A program made the position numbers and the translations under genes. Below the pieces are notes generated by a model. The model did no database searches and was not told the origin of the DNA. It saw nothing but the letters and a program-made list of their open reading frames with translations. DNA of 64,000 nucleotides from Brevibacterium linens ATCC 9172 (GTDB taxonomy: Bacteria; Actinomycetota; Actinomycetes; Actinomycetales; Brevibacteriaceae), in assembly GCF_900169165.1 (NCBI RefSeq), contig NZ_FXYY01000016.1, forward strand, positions 1 to 64,000, read 5' to 3'. This document shows positions 35,839 through 44,622 of the stretch, piece by piece. Every line of letters starts with the position of its first letter. The stretch's first letter is position 1.

Positions 35839-36600
35839 TCATTTCGGGGCCATGCGGATGGCGCCATCGAGGCGGATCGTCTCCCCGTTGAGCATCGGGT
35901 TGGCGACGATCGATTCGACGAGCTGGGCGTACTCGGCGGGCTTGCCCAGGCGGGCCGGGTGCGGCACGGACTTGCCGAGGGATTCCTGCGCCTCGGCGGG
36001 CAGACCGGCCATCATCGGGGTCTCGAAGATGCCGGGGGCGATGGTGACGACGCGGATGAGGCTGGCGGCGAGCTCGCGGGCCATCGGCAGGGTCACCGCG
36101 GCCACGGCGCCCTTGGACGCCGAGTAGGCGATCTGGCCGATCTGGCCGTCGAAGGCCGCCACCGATGCGGTGTTGATGATGACTCCGCGCTCTTCGCCGT
36201 CCGCTTCCTGGTTCTGCATGGCTGCGGCGGCGAGGCGGCAGACGTTGACGGTGCCGACGATGTTGATGTTCAGCACCTTCTGGAATGCTTCGAGCGGCAG
36301 CGGGCCCTTGCGGGAGACGAGCTTTCCGGGGGTGGCGACACCGGCACAATTGACGACCACACGGAGGGCGCCGAGCCCGGTGGCGGTGTCGACGGCGGCC
36401 TGAACCTGTTCTTCGTTCGTCACATCGGCGGTGACGAAGTGGGCGGAGTCGCCGAGTTCGGCGGCGGCCTGCTGTCCCACCTCGGCGTTGAGGTCGACCA
36501 TGACGACCTGGGCTCCGGCGGCCAGGAGGCGTTCGGTGGTGGCGCGGCCGAGACCGGAGGCTCCGCCGGTGACGAGGGCGACGGTGTTCGTGAGATCCAT
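35839..36600 (-). CDS. Short-chain dehydrogenase/reductase (type-2 3-hydroxyacyl-CoA dehydrogenase-like)
   Basis: 253 residues, classical SDR length. The cofactor motif is TGGASGLGRAT (about 12-22), NCAGVATPGK follows strand 4, and the catalytic Tyr-Lys is in AYSASKGAVAA. The overall sequence, including APGIFETPMMAGLPAEAQE and RLGKPAEYAQLVESIVANPM, resembles HSD10-type 3-hydroxyacyl-CoA dehydrogenases of fatty-acid and branched-chain oxidation. The start at 36600 has AAAGGA upstream. No other beta-oxidation gene is nearby, so the substrate is unproven. Confidence 0.88.
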   Translation of the reverse strand: MDLTNTVALVTGGASGLGRATTERLLAAGAQVVMVDLNAEVGQQAAAELGDSAHFVTADVTNEEQVQAAVDTATGLGALRVVVNCAGVATPGKLVSRKGPLPLEAFQKVLNINIVGTVNVCRLAAAAMQNQEADGEERGVIINTASVAAFDGQIGQIAYSASKGAVAAVTLPMARELAASLIRVVTIAPGIFETPMMAGLPAEAQESLGKSVPHPARLGKPAEYAQLVESIVANPMLNGETIRLDGAIRMAPK

Positions 36601-36744
36601 GAGTGTCCTTTGCATCGCAGAGTGAACGATTGATCACTGCGACTCTAACGCAGATGTGGGGACGGTCACTGTGCGCGGTCGGGTAGGGCCGCCTCGGCGA
36701 GGGATTGCTTTGAGGACGGCGACGGTCGACGCGGGGACGACAAA

Positions 36745-36770
36745 GCCCGCCGGTCGGGCGATCGGCGGGC
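36745..36770. terminator. Hairpin after the FMN reductase gene
   Basis: GCCCGCCG (36745-36752) pairs with CGGCGGGC (36763-36770) over a 10-nt loop, just after the stop of the minus-strand reductase gene. A copy of CGCCGAGGCGG (36689-36699) lies between it and the SDR gene. Confidence 0.55.
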
Positions 36771-36798
36771 CTGACTCAGCTCAGCTGCGCGGGCGGGC

Positions 36799-37377
36799 TC
36801 AGGCGGCCTGCTCCTCGGCGCCGGCTTCGCGCACGGACTTCAGTGCCTCACCCCAGGCGACGATGTCGTCGACCATGGAGGCGAACGGGGCGGCCGAGAC
36901 CTCGGTCGGGGCGAACGTGCCGTCGGCGACGTCGGTGAAGATCGAGAACGACGCCTGGTCGCGGACGACGGCGAGCTTGTAGTTCGCGAGGATGTGGCGC
37001 AGGTGCTCAGCGGCGCGCACTCCCTTGTCGGCGCCGTAGTTAACGATGCCAGCGACCTTGTGGTTGAACTCGGTGGCGACGAAGTCGAGGGCGTTCTTCA
37101 GCGAGCCGGAGATCGAGTGGTTGTACTCAGGGGTGACGAAGATGAAGGCGTCGAACTCTTCGAGCTTCGCGCCCCAGGCCTTCGTGTGGTCGTTGGCGTA
37201 CATCTTCGCACCGGCGGGGATCACCTCGTCGAGGAGGGGCAGGTCGAAGCTGCCGAAGTCGACGACCTCGGCTCGGACGTCATCATTGGAAGCCAGCTGC
37301 TGCTCGACCCAGCTCACGATCTGCGGGTTGAGCGCCTGCGGGCGGGAAGTTCCGGGAATGATGGCAATGTTGAGCAT
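36799..37377 (-). CDS. NADPH-dependent FMN reductase family protein
   Basis: 192 residues with a flavodoxin-like fold. The FMN phosphate loop is IIPGTSRPQALN near the N-terminus, and the isoalloxazine-side motif VTPEYNHSISGSLKNALDFV is diagnostic of the NADPH:FMN/quinone reductase (SsuE/ArsH/YLR011w-like) family. Start chosen at ATG 37377, with GAGG upstream. It probably reduces FMN, quinones or chromate-like acceptors with NADPH. It stands alone, divergent from the TetR gene. Confidence 0.88.
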   Translation of the reverse strand: MLNIAIIPGTSRPQALNPQIVSWVEQQLASNDDVRAEVVDFGSFDLPLLDEVIPAGAKMYANDHTKAWGAKLEEFDAFIFVTPEYNHSISGSLKNALDFVATEFNHKVAGIVNYGADKGVRAAEHLRHILANYKLAVVRDQASFSIFTDVADGTFAPTEVSAAPFASMVDDIVAWGEALKSVREAGAEEQAA

Positions 37378-37773
37378 ATGCGTCCTCAAATCGTTGAGCG
37401 GTGCCCACCGGCCGGGCGGCCATGGCGGTCGAGTTCACGGGCCGAGCCTGCGACCTCGGCGAACCGAGTCGGCTGCAACTCCACCGTGGCCAACATTGTT
37501 GAACACTCAATCATTCCCGGACAGAGAGTGACGCTGGTCACCGGTTGAGGCTGGGTCAGGTCACTGACCAGGCACTGCTCGATCACTGTTCCGGTGACGG
37601 AGCCATACGAAGTCCGCGACCCGTCGCAACGGACGCCGAACACGGTGATACCGTAATTCCCCGCGAAATCAGGCCCGCAGAGACCACCGGTCGTGTATGG
37701 TCGTTGGGCAAGTGAAAGACTGTTCGTTAAAAAGTCGGCTTCGACCAAAAACTAGGCAAGGAGTCCGGTCATC
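37378..37773. other. 396-nt divergent intergenic region with a probable TetR promoter
   Basis: No gene seen; short open frames here lack ribosome sites and family features. TTGGGC (37704-37709), a 17-nt spacer and TTAAAA (37727-37732) make a plausible plus-strand promoter for the TetR gene. A small GGTCA-C-TGACC dyad lies near 37557-37567. Confidence 0.35.
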
Positions 37774-38433
37774 GTGCGCTCAACCAACGGCCGCAACAAT
37801 ATTCTCCGCTCGGCCCGGGACACCTTCGCGGACAAAGGATTCGACGGCGCGTCCATCCGCGACATCGCGCAGACAGCAGGCCTGAGCCTCTCTGCGCTCT
37901 ACTACTACTTCCCGTCCAAACAGGAAGCGCTCTACGAACTCGTCCACACAGCGTATACCTGGTACGTCGAACACTGCCGGGCGGTCATCAGTGACGTCGA
38001 TGACGATCCTGTCGACCAGCTGGCCGTGGCGGTGCGCTACCTCGCCCGCTACCGGATGGAGAACGTCTCGGTCTCCACCGTGCTGCTGCGCGACACCGAA
38101 CGGCTCACCGGCGACAACGCCGTCCGCGTCAAGGGACTCCAGCGGGAGGCTCGCGAGATCATGGGCGATATCGTCCAGCCAGGCATGGACTCGGGTCAGT
38201 TCCACGTCAGCAGTGCGGCTCTGGCCACTCGCGCCATCCACTCGATCTGCAACTCGCTCTCGCTGTGGTACCGGCCGACGGGTGACCTGACGCCTGACAT
38301 GATCGAGCGCGACTTCACTCAGTACTCGATGCGCATCCTCGGAATCGACCCCGACGAGGCCGAACTCGACCGCCTGCTGGCCCTGCCGGTCAACCAGGCC
38401 GGAATGCTCGACTTCATCGCCGACACCAACTGA
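37774..38433 (+). CDS. TetR family transcriptional regulator
   Basis: 219 residues. The N-terminal HTH is clear: RDTFADKGFDGASIRDIAQT, then AGLSLSALYYYFPSKQEALY. The ligand domain resembles the KstR2/FadR-type TetR group (ERDFTQYSMRILG, VSVSTVLLRDTERLTG), several of which sense acyl-CoAs. The GTG start at 37774 follows AAGGAGTCC. Its target may be the divergent FMN reductase, itself, or genes elsewhere. It ends against a perfect 62-bp palindrome. Confidence 0.88.
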   Translation: MRSTNGRNNILRSARDTFADKGFDGASIRDIAQTAGLSLSALYYYFPSKQEALYELVHTAYTWYVEHCRAVISDVDDDPVDQLAVAVRYLARYRMENVSVSTVLLRDTERLTGDNAVRVKGLQREAREIMGDIVQPGMDSGQFHVSSAALATRAIHSICNSLSLWYRPTGDLTPDMIERDFTQYSMRILGIDPDEAELDRLLALPVNQAGMLDFIADTN

Positions 38434-38437
38434 CCCC

Positions 38438-38499
38438 TTACTACCTGACGGCGGCGCAGCAACCTCGCGCGAGGTTGCTGCGCCGCCGTCAGGTAGTAA
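38438..38499. repeat. Perfect 62-bp palindrome between convergent genes
   Basis: Two 31-nt arms (38438-38468 and 38469-38499) are exact inverses with no spacer at the centre (CCTCGC/GCGAGG). It fills all but 4 nt of the gap between the TetR stop (38431-38433) and the stop of the fused ABC ATPase (38500-38502). It can act as a bidirectional terminator and can extrude as a cruciform. Confidence 0.9.
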
Positions 38500-40326
38500 T
38501 TAGGGAGTGGTGCGGAGGGTTCTTGCCAGTTCGCGGCGTTCCGCCTGCTCGGCCGGGTCCGGGACCGGCAGGGAGGCGATGAGGCGCTTCGTGTAGTCGT
38601 TGTCCGGTGACCCGAGCACCTGCTCGCCCGTGCCCTCTTCGACCAGCTCGCCGTGGAAGAGCACCCCGATGCGGTCGGAGAGCATGTCGACAACGGCGAG
38701 GTCGTGGCTGATGAACAGCGCCGCGAAGTCGAAGCGGTTCTGCAGCTCGACGAAGAGCTCGAGCACCTTCGCCTGCACGGACACGTCGAGCGCGGAGGTC
38801 GGTTCATCGGCGATGAGCAGCTCCGGATCGAGCGCCAGACCGCGCGCCAGCGACGCCCTCTGCCGCTGGCCGCCGGAGAGCTCATGCGGATATCGTGCCG
38901 CATACGCCTTCGGCAGCTGCACGGAGTCGAGGAGTTCGAGCACTCGCTGCGACCGGTCGGACGGACTCATCTCCCGCCGGTGGATCGCGAACGGTTCGGC
39001 GATGCACTCCCCGATCGACAGATGGGGGTTGAATGAGGCCGCCGGGTCCTGGAACACGAATCCGATCCGTCGCCGGATCTTCGAGAACTCACGCTCCTTG
39101 AACCCGACCATCTCGTGCCCGAGCACTTCGAGACTGCCGCCGCTGGCCCTGGTCAGGCCCGCGATCGCGCGTCCGATCGTGGTCTTGCCCGATCCCGATT
39201 CACCGACGAGTCCGTAGACCTCGCCGGCCTTGATGTCGAAGCTGACCTTCTTCACGGCGTGGAAATCCGACTTGCCGAACCCTCCTGGGTAGACGATGTC
39301 GAGCCCGCGCGCGGTCACGATCGATTCGCGCGCGTCCCTTTTCTTCGCCGAGGCGGTCCCCGCCGAGGTCTCCCTCGCTGAGTCGGTACGTGGCGAGTCT
39401 GTGCCGGCCGCCTCGGGGTCCGTCGTCGACGGATCCCCCGTGGCCGCACCGGTCTGTGCTCCCGCCTCGGCGGCGGCCGCCTTGCGACTGCCGGCCACGG
39501 TCGACCCGATCCGCGGCACAGCGGCGAGCAGTTCGCGAGTGTACTGCTCCTGCGGATCGTTGAAGAGCTGTTCGACCGACGAGACCTCGACGAGGTCTCC
39601 GCGCAGCATCACGGCCACCCGATCGGCGAGGTCGGCGACGACGCCCATGTTATGGGTGATGAGCACGATGGCAGTGCCCGTCTCGTCGCGCAGTTCGCGC
39701 AGCAGGTCGAGGATCTCCGCCTGCACGGTGACGTCGAGGGCGGTGGTCGGTTCGTCGGCGACGATGAGCTTCGCCCCCAGGGCCAACGCCATCGCGATGA
39801 CGATGCGCTGCTTCTGCCCGCCGGAGAACTGGTGCGGGTAGTAGTCGAAACGGCTTTCGGCATCGGGAATTCCGACCCGCTGCATCGCCCTGACGACGCG
39901 CGCCTTGAGGTCGGCCCTGCTCGCCTTCCGATCATGCGCGCGCAGACCTTCGGCGATCTGCCACCCGACCGTGTAGACGGGATTGAGCGCGGTCGACGGC
40001 TCCTGGAAGACCATCGCCACATCCCGGCCGCGCATGGCTCGCAGCTCATCTGCGGAAACGCTGAGCACGTTCGCACCCGAGATGACGACAGCACCAGAGC
40101 GCTCCGCCGTCTCGGGCAGCAGGCCGAGGATGGACCGGGCGGTCACGGTCTTGCCCGACCCCGACTCGCCCACGATCGCCAGCACCTCACCGGGCGAGAC
40201 GGACAGCGACACGTCCTTGACGGCGTGAACGTCGCCGCCGTCGGTGGAGAAGGTGACGTCGAGACCGTCGACGTCGAGGATGCTGCCCGTCGCCGAGGCG
40301 GTCTGCTCGTGTTTCTGCTTGCTCAT
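38500..40326 (-). CDS. Dipeptide/oligopeptide ABC transporter, fused ATP-binding protein (DppD-DppF type)
   Basis: 608 residues with two ABC domains in one chain. Domain 1 (about 15-265) has Walker A GESGSGKTVT, signature FSGGQKQRI and Walker B LIVADEPTTALD. Domain 2 (about 340-590) has GESGSGKTTI, LSGGQRQRAS and LLIADEPTSALD. The C-terminal parts of both carry the peptide-transporter extension. The linker between them (about 270-335) is Ala/Thr/Ser-rich and holds two CGCCGAGGCGG copies. It overlaps the end of dppC by ATGA and powers uptake of peptides through DppBC. Confidence 0.93.
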   Translation of the reverse strand: MSKQKHEQTASATGSILDVDGLDVTFSTDGGDVHAVKDVSLSVSPGEVLAIVGESGSGKTVTARSILGLLPETAERSGAVVISGANVLSVSADELRAMRGRDVAMVFQEPSTALNPVYTVGWQIAEGLRAHDRKASRADLKARVVRAMQRVGIPDAESRFDYYPHQFSGGQKQRIVIAMALALGAKLIVADEPTTALDVTVQAEILDLLRELRDETGTAIVLITHNMGVVADLADRVAVMLRGDLVEVSSVEQLFNDPQEQYTRELLAAVPRIGSTVAGSRKAAAAEAGAQTGAATGDPSTTDPEAAGTDSPRTDSARETSAGTASAKKRDARESIVTARGLDIVYPGGFGKSDFHAVKKVSFDIKAGEVYGLVGESGSGKTTIGRAIAGLTRASGGSLEVLGHEMVGFKEREFSKIRRRIGFVFQDPAASFNPHLSIGECIAEPFAIHRREMSPSDRSQRVLELLDSVQLPKAYAARYPHELSGGQRQRASLARGLALDPELLIADEPTSALDVSVQAKVLELFVELQNRFDFAALFISHDLAVVDMLSDRIGVLFHGELVEEGTGEQVLGSPDNDYTKRLIASLPVPDPAEQAERRELARTLRTTP

Positions 40327-41384
40327 GCCGTGACCTCCGCGGGCTTGACGTTCTTGACCTTGGCTTTGCGTCGTACGCGCAGACGCGGGTCGTTGAGGTC
40401 GTTCATCGACTCACCGACCAGGGTGATTCCCAGCACCGTGAGCACGATGGCCAGGCCTGGGAACACCGCCGTCCACCACACACCGGAGGTGACGTCCGGC
40501 AGCGCCTTGTTGAGGTCGTATCCCCATTCCGACGCCGAGGTGGGTTCGATTCCGAAGCCCAGAAACCCGAGCCCGGCGAGAGTGAGAATCGCCTCGGAGG
40601 CGTTGAGTGTGAAGATCAACGGCAGGGTGCGGGTGGCGTTGCGGAAGATGTGCTTGGAGATGATGCGCGCCTTCGAGGCACCGAGCACGATCGCCGATTC
40701 GACGAAGGGTTCGGCCTTCAGCCGCAGGGTCTCGGCCCGCACCACGCGGAAGTACTGCGGAATGAAGACGACCGTGATCGAGAACGCGGCCGCCGCGATT
40801 CCGCCCCAGGCACTCGATTGTCCGCCGGAGATGGCGATCGACATGACCAGTGCCAGCAGCAGGGTCGGGAATGCGTAGACGGCATCGGCGATGACGACGA
40901 GGATGCGGTCGAGCCAGCCGCCGATGTAGCCGGAGATGAGTCCGAGGATGACACCGGCGAACAGGGACATGACCACGGCCACGACGATGACGGCGACTGC
41001 GGTCTGCGCGCCCCAGACGACACGGGAGAAGACGTCGTAGCCGCCGACCGTGGTGCCCCAGATATGGGTGCCGCCGGGGGGCAGCTTCGACCCGAAGTTG
41101 CCTTCGGAGGTGCCCAGCTGGTTGAAGCCGTAGGGGGCGATGAGAGGAGCGAAGATCGCGCAGATGATGACGATTCCGCTGAGGATGAGTCCGGTGATGA
41201 GCATTCCGCGCTGCAGGCCGACGGACTGGCGCAGATGGGAGACGATCGGCAGGCGGGAGAACCAGGATTTCTTGGCTCTCTCGTCGAACGCCACTGCCGG
41301 TGCTCCGGAGCCGGGAGCCGCCTCGGCGAAAGTCTGGGTCGGCTCATCCGGGCCTGGGTTCTGCGAGTTGTCTGGAGTGGACAT
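40323..41384 (-). CDS. dppC: Dipeptide/oligopeptide ABC transporter permease DppC
   Basis: 353 residues. After an N-terminal hydrophilic stretch of about 45 residues there are six membrane helices, starting with LITGLILSGIVIICAIFAPL. The EAA loop region (VRAETLRLKAEPFVESAIVL, ASKARIISKHIFRN) contacts the ATPase. The ending VLGITLVGESMNDLNDPRLR is typical of DppC/OppC. I start at ATG 41384, which overlaps the dppB stop by 1 nt. A CGCCGAGGCGG copy is in the N-terminal linker. Confidence 0.93.
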   Translation of the reverse strand: MSTPDNSQNPGPDEPTQTFAEAAPGSGAPAVAFDERAKKSWFSRLPIVSHLRQSVGLQRGMLITGLILSGIVIICAIFAPLIAPYGFNQLGTSEGNFGSKLPPGGTHIWGTTVGGYDVFSRVVWGAQTAVAVIVVAVVMSLFAGVILGLISGYIGGWLDRILVVIADAVYAFPTLLLALVMSIAISGGQSSAWGGIAAAAFSITVVFIPQYFRVVRAETLRLKAEPFVESAIVLGASKARIISKHIFRNATRTLPLIFTLNASEAILTLAGLGFLGFGIEPTSASEWGYDLNKALPDVTSGVWWTAVFPGLAIVLTVLGITLVGESMNDLNDPRLRVRRKAKVKNVKPAEVTA

Positions 41385-42475
41385 CAGTACCTCACTCTCG
41401 GGTCGATGAATGCGGCGATGACGTCGACGAGGAAGTTCGTGACCGCGACGATGACGGCGAGGAACACGACGATTCCCTGGACGGCCACGAAGTCGCGGGC
41501 GGTGAGGTACTCGGCGAGTTTGAAGCCGAGCCCCTTCCATTCGAACGTCGTCTCGGTGAGCACGGCTCCGGCGAGCATGAGCGCGATCTGCATGCCCATG
41601 ACCGTGATGATCGGGATCAGCGCCGGGCGGTAGGCGTGCTTGGTGACCAGGCGGTATTCGGAGATTCCGCGGGAGCGGCCGGAGTCGATGTACTGCTGTT
41701 CGAGCGTGCCGATGAGGTTCGTGCGCACGAGCCTGAGGAACACTCCTGCGGTGAGCACGCCGAGGGCGATCGCCGGCAGCACCGCATGGGCGAGCACGTC
41801 GGCCACGACGGAGAAGTTGCCGATGCGCAGGGCGTCGATGAGATAGAAGTGCGTGGGCCCGACGACACCGGACATGATGTATTCGGTCTCCGTGGTGCCA
41901 CGGCCGGCGACGGGCAGGATCGGCAGGAAGACGCCGAAGATGAGTTTGAGGATCATGCCGGCGAAGAACACCGGGGTCGCGTAGCCGAGGATCGCGAGCA
42001 CGCGCAGCGCGGCGTCGGGGGCCTTATCGCGGTGGTAGGCGGCGAGCATGCCCAGCGGGATGCCGAGGATGAACGCGACGATGAGCGCGTAGAAGACGAG
42101 TTCGACGGTCGCTGCCCCGTAGTTGAGCAGGATCGACGACACCGGCTGCCCGTCGGAGACCGCGGTGCCGAAGTCGCCTTTGAACAGGTTGCCCAGGTAT
42201 TCGAAGTACTGGACGAGGATGGGCCGGTCGTAGCCGGCGGCGTGGACGCGCTCGGCCAGCTGCGCCTTCGTCAGGCGTCCGCCCAGCGCTGCGGTGATCG
42301 GGTCACCGGTGATGCGCATGAGGAAGAACACCAAAGTGGTGAGAATGAAGATCGTGGGAATGATGAGGAGGAAGCGGATGAGGACGTAACGTCCCAGTCC
42401 GCCCCCAGCGGGCTTTTTGACCGCGACCGAAGTCTCGGCGGCCTCAGCCCCTGGTTCGCTGATGGCAGCAGACAT
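41384..42475 (-). CDS. dppB: Dipeptide/oligopeptide ABC transporter permease DppB
   Basis: 363 residues with six membrane helices. The first helix (YVLIRFLLIIPTIFILTTLV) and the ITGDPITAALGG loop are DppB/OppB hallmarks, as are LEQQYIDSGRSRGISEYRLV (EAA loop) and the ending VDVIAAFIDPRVRY. The ATG at 42475 follows AGAAGGAA. It is the second gene of the dppA-B-C-DF operon; the gap to dppA contains a stable hairpin. Confidence 0.93.
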   Translation of the reverse strand: MSAAISEPGAEAAETSVAVKKPAGGGLGRYVLIRFLLIIPTIFILTTLVFFLMRITGDPITAALGGRLTKAQLAERVHAAGYDRPILVQYFEYLGNLFKGDFGTAVSDGQPVSSILLNYGAATVELVFYALIVAFILGIPLGMLAAYHRDKAPDAALRVLAILGYATPVFFAGMILKLIFGVFLPILPVAGRGTTETEYIMSGVVGPTHFYLIDALRIGNFSVVADVLAHAVLPAIALGVLTAGVFLRLVRTNLIGTLEQQYIDSGRSRGISEYRLVTKHAYRPALIPIITVMGMQIALMLAGAVLTETTFEWKGLGFKLAEYLTARDFVAVQGIVVFLAVIVAVTNFLVDVIAAFIDPRVRY

Positions 42476-42579
42476 GTGTTCCTTCTGGGATGTGTTTCGA
42501 TGCGCTCGCGGCTGAGGGACGCACAACGGCCACCTCGGTGCGGGTCACCGCGGGTGTACGGAGCTGACCGCGAACGCGC

Positions 42580-42621
42580 CACGAGGTGCAGGCGGCCCGA
42601 TCGGCTCACCTGCACCTCGTG
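42580..42621 (-). terminator. Intercistronic hairpin between dppA and dppB
   Basis: CACGAGGTGCAGG (42580-42592) and CCTGCACCTCGTG (42609-42621) form a perfect 13-bp stem with a 16-nt loop, 8 nt after the dppA stop. No U-run follows. Such hairpins after binding-protein genes commonly stabilise the dppA mRNA and lower downstream expression. Confidence 0.6.
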
Positions 42622-42628
42622 TGGGTGA

Positions 42629-44263
42629 TCACTTGCTCAGCAGTGCCAGACGGAACTGGAAAGCGGGGTCGAGGGTGTCGTCGACGCCCTTGACGTCCTT
42701 GCCGGACACGGCGATCTGGTTGCCCTGCAGCAGCGGCAGAGTCGGCAGCTCGTCGGCCAACTGGCCTTGGATCTTCTTCAGGGCCTCTTCGCGCTTGCCT
42801 TCATCGGCAATCGAGGACTGTGCGTTGAGTTCCTTGTTCATCGCCTCGTCACGGTAGTGGTTGGCGAGGAACGACGGAGTCTCATCCGTGTCGTAGAAGA
42901 ACGGCACGAGGTAGTTGTCGGCATCCGAGTAGTCCGGGAACCAACCCAGCTGGTACATCGGGTAGACGTCGTCGGTGCGGTTTTTATTGTACTGCACCCA
43001 CTCCGTCGACTGGAGTTTGACCTTGAACAGACCGGTCTTGTCCAGCTGGTCCTTCACCAGGGCGTACTCATCGCCCGAGGACGGGCCGTAGTGGTCCGGG
43101 TTGTACTGCAGGTTGAGCTCGACCGGGGTCTTGACTCCGGCGTCCTTGAGCGCCTTCTTCGCCTTGGCGACATCGGCTCCGCCCTTGCCGTCGCCGTATT
43201 CGGACTTCAGCGGCTCATCAGCACCGGGCAGCCCCTCGGGCACATGCGAGTACAGCGGGGTAAAGGTGTCCTTGTAGACCTGGCTGGCGATGGCCTGACG
43301 GTCGACGGAGTCGGCCATGGCCCTGCGGACCGCGAGCGCCTTCTTCTCATCGGCTTCATCGGCCTTTGCTCCGAATGGCATCGTGTCCATGTTGAACACG
43401 ATGTAGCGGATCTCGCCGCCGGGACCCTTGTGGACCTTGAGGGCCTCGTTCTTGCCGAGGTCCTCGACGTCGGTGGCCGACAGTGAGCGCCAGGCCACGT
43501 CGATGGTTCCTTCTTGGACATCGAGCTTCATGTTGTTCGCGTCCGAGTAGTACTTCATCTGCACGGTCTCGGTCTTCGCCGGCTCGATGAATCCCTTGTA
43601 GTCCGGGTTCGCCTTGTAGGTGATCAGCTCGTTGAACTTGAAGCCGTCGATCGTGTACGGGCCGGCGAATGCTTTGCTGTCGACGATCTCCTGATCCTTC
43701 GTGACCTTGTCAGGCGAGAACACGTCCTCATCGACGATCGGACCGGCGGCGCTGGCCAGCACTCCCGGCCAGGTCTGGTCGTTCTTGCGCTTCAGGTTGA
43801 AAATCACAGTCTGATCATCCGGGGTCTCCACGGACTTCAGGCCGCCCAGCAGCGAGGACGGTCCGTTGGGGTCCTGGATCTTCAGCTGCCGGTCGAAGGA
43901 GAACTTCACGTCGGAGGAGGTCAGTTCGTTTCCGTTGGCATATTTGAGCCCGTCCTTGAGCTTGACCTCGTACTTCGTCGGCTCGGTGAAGTCGGCCGAT
44001 TCGGCGATAGACGGGTTGAGTTCGGCCGTGCCCGGCTTGTAGGCGAGGATGTACGGGTAGATCTGCTGTTCGACGAGCGAGCTTCCGTTGTCGTACGCGG
44101 CAGCCGGGTCGAGCGCCACGACCTTGTCCGTGGTTCCGACCGTGAGCATGCCGCCATCGTCGTCTCCGCCACCGCCTCCGGTCGTCGAGGTCGAGCAGGC
44201 GGAGAGGAGCAGTGCGCCCGCCGCAGCGATGGCTACGGCCTTAGCGCCAGTTCGTCGTTTCAT
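42629..44263 (-). CDS. dppA: Peptide ABC transporter substrate-binding lipoprotein (family 5)
   Basis: 544 residues. The lipoprotein signal is clear: MKRRTGAKAV, a hydrophobic stretch and the lipobox LLSACS, so the mature protein is anchored by lipid outside the membrane. The family-5 solute-binding fold shows YEVKLKDGLKYANGNELTSS DVKFSF-type features and ends in the usual LPLLQGNQ region. A Gly/Asp-rich linker follows the lipid Cys. Start at 44263 with AGGAA upstream. It captures peptides for DppBC/DF and is the first gene of the operon. Confidence 0.92.
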   Translation of the reverse strand: MKRRTGAKAVAIAAAGALLLSACSTSTTGGGGGDDDGGMLTVGTTDKVVALDPAAAYDNGSSLVEQQIYPYILAYKPGTAELNPSIAESADFTEPTKYEVKLKDGLKYANGNELTSSDVKFSFDRQLKIQDPNGPSSLLGGLKSVETPDDQTVIFNLKRKNDQTWPGVLASAAGPIVDEDVFSPDKVTKDQEIVDSKAFAGPYTIDGFKFNELITYKANPDYKGFIEPAKTETVQMKYYSDANNMKLDVQEGTIDVAWRSLSATDVEDLGKNEALKVHKGPGGEIRYIVFNMDTMPFGAKADEADEKKALAVRRAMADSVDRQAIASQVYKDTFTPLYSHVPEGLPGADEPLKSEYGDGKGGADVAKAKKALKDAGVKTPVELNLQYNPDHYGPSSGDEYALVKDQLDKTGLFKVKLQSTEWVQYNKNRTDDVYPMYQLGWFPDYSDADNYLVPFFYDTDETPSFLANHYRDEAMNKELNAQSSIADEGKREEALKKIQGQLADELPTLPLLQGNQIAVSGKDVKGVDDTLDPAFQFRLALLSK

Positions 44264-44622
44264 GGTGTTCCTGTCTTTCACACGTGCTCTTCGTGTCTTC
44301 TTTGCTCGAAGAGATCCGCACCACATCATACGGTTCCCGTCCCAAATAGTGAACTGACGCACATGAAGTGATCCGCTTCGCAATGACTTCGCAACAATTC
44401 GCCGAGGCGGTCCTGCCCGGCACAGCGCAACGGGAAGCCGCCTCGGCGAATGCGATTTGCGTCACCGATGACAATCGGTTTCACTTATGAGGTGCATCAC
44501 AGAGAACGCTAGGGAAACTCTCGTGAATCCGGTCGCTCAACAGCGGGCCGGCGCTGTGGCACAGATGCTAGATAAGCAACACCGTGTCGGCGATCCCGGC
44601 ACGGAAGAACGAATGGAGAAGC
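44264..44622. other. Divergent intergenic region with a 14-bp inverted repeat pair
   Basis: 359 nt between dppA and the symporter gene, without a gene. ATTCGCCGAGGCGG (44397-44410) is exactly inverted at 44438-44451 around 27 nt; this is the CGCCGAGGCGG motif in a palindromic pair. A second dyad, ACCGAT-GACA-ATCGGT (44464-44479), follows. Either could be a regulator site for the two transport genes. Confidence 0.6.

Noticed and set aside
37386..37748. 120-codon minus-strand open frame in the FMN reductase-TetR gap
   Set aside because: No ribosome site, no hydrophobic or family pattern, and it would overlap the reductase promoter region.
41300..42628. Plus-strand open frame of 442 codons opposite dppB/dppC
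   Set aside because: Composition dominated by Asp, Glu, Gly and His typical of antisense reading of membrane-protein codons in GC-rich DNA.
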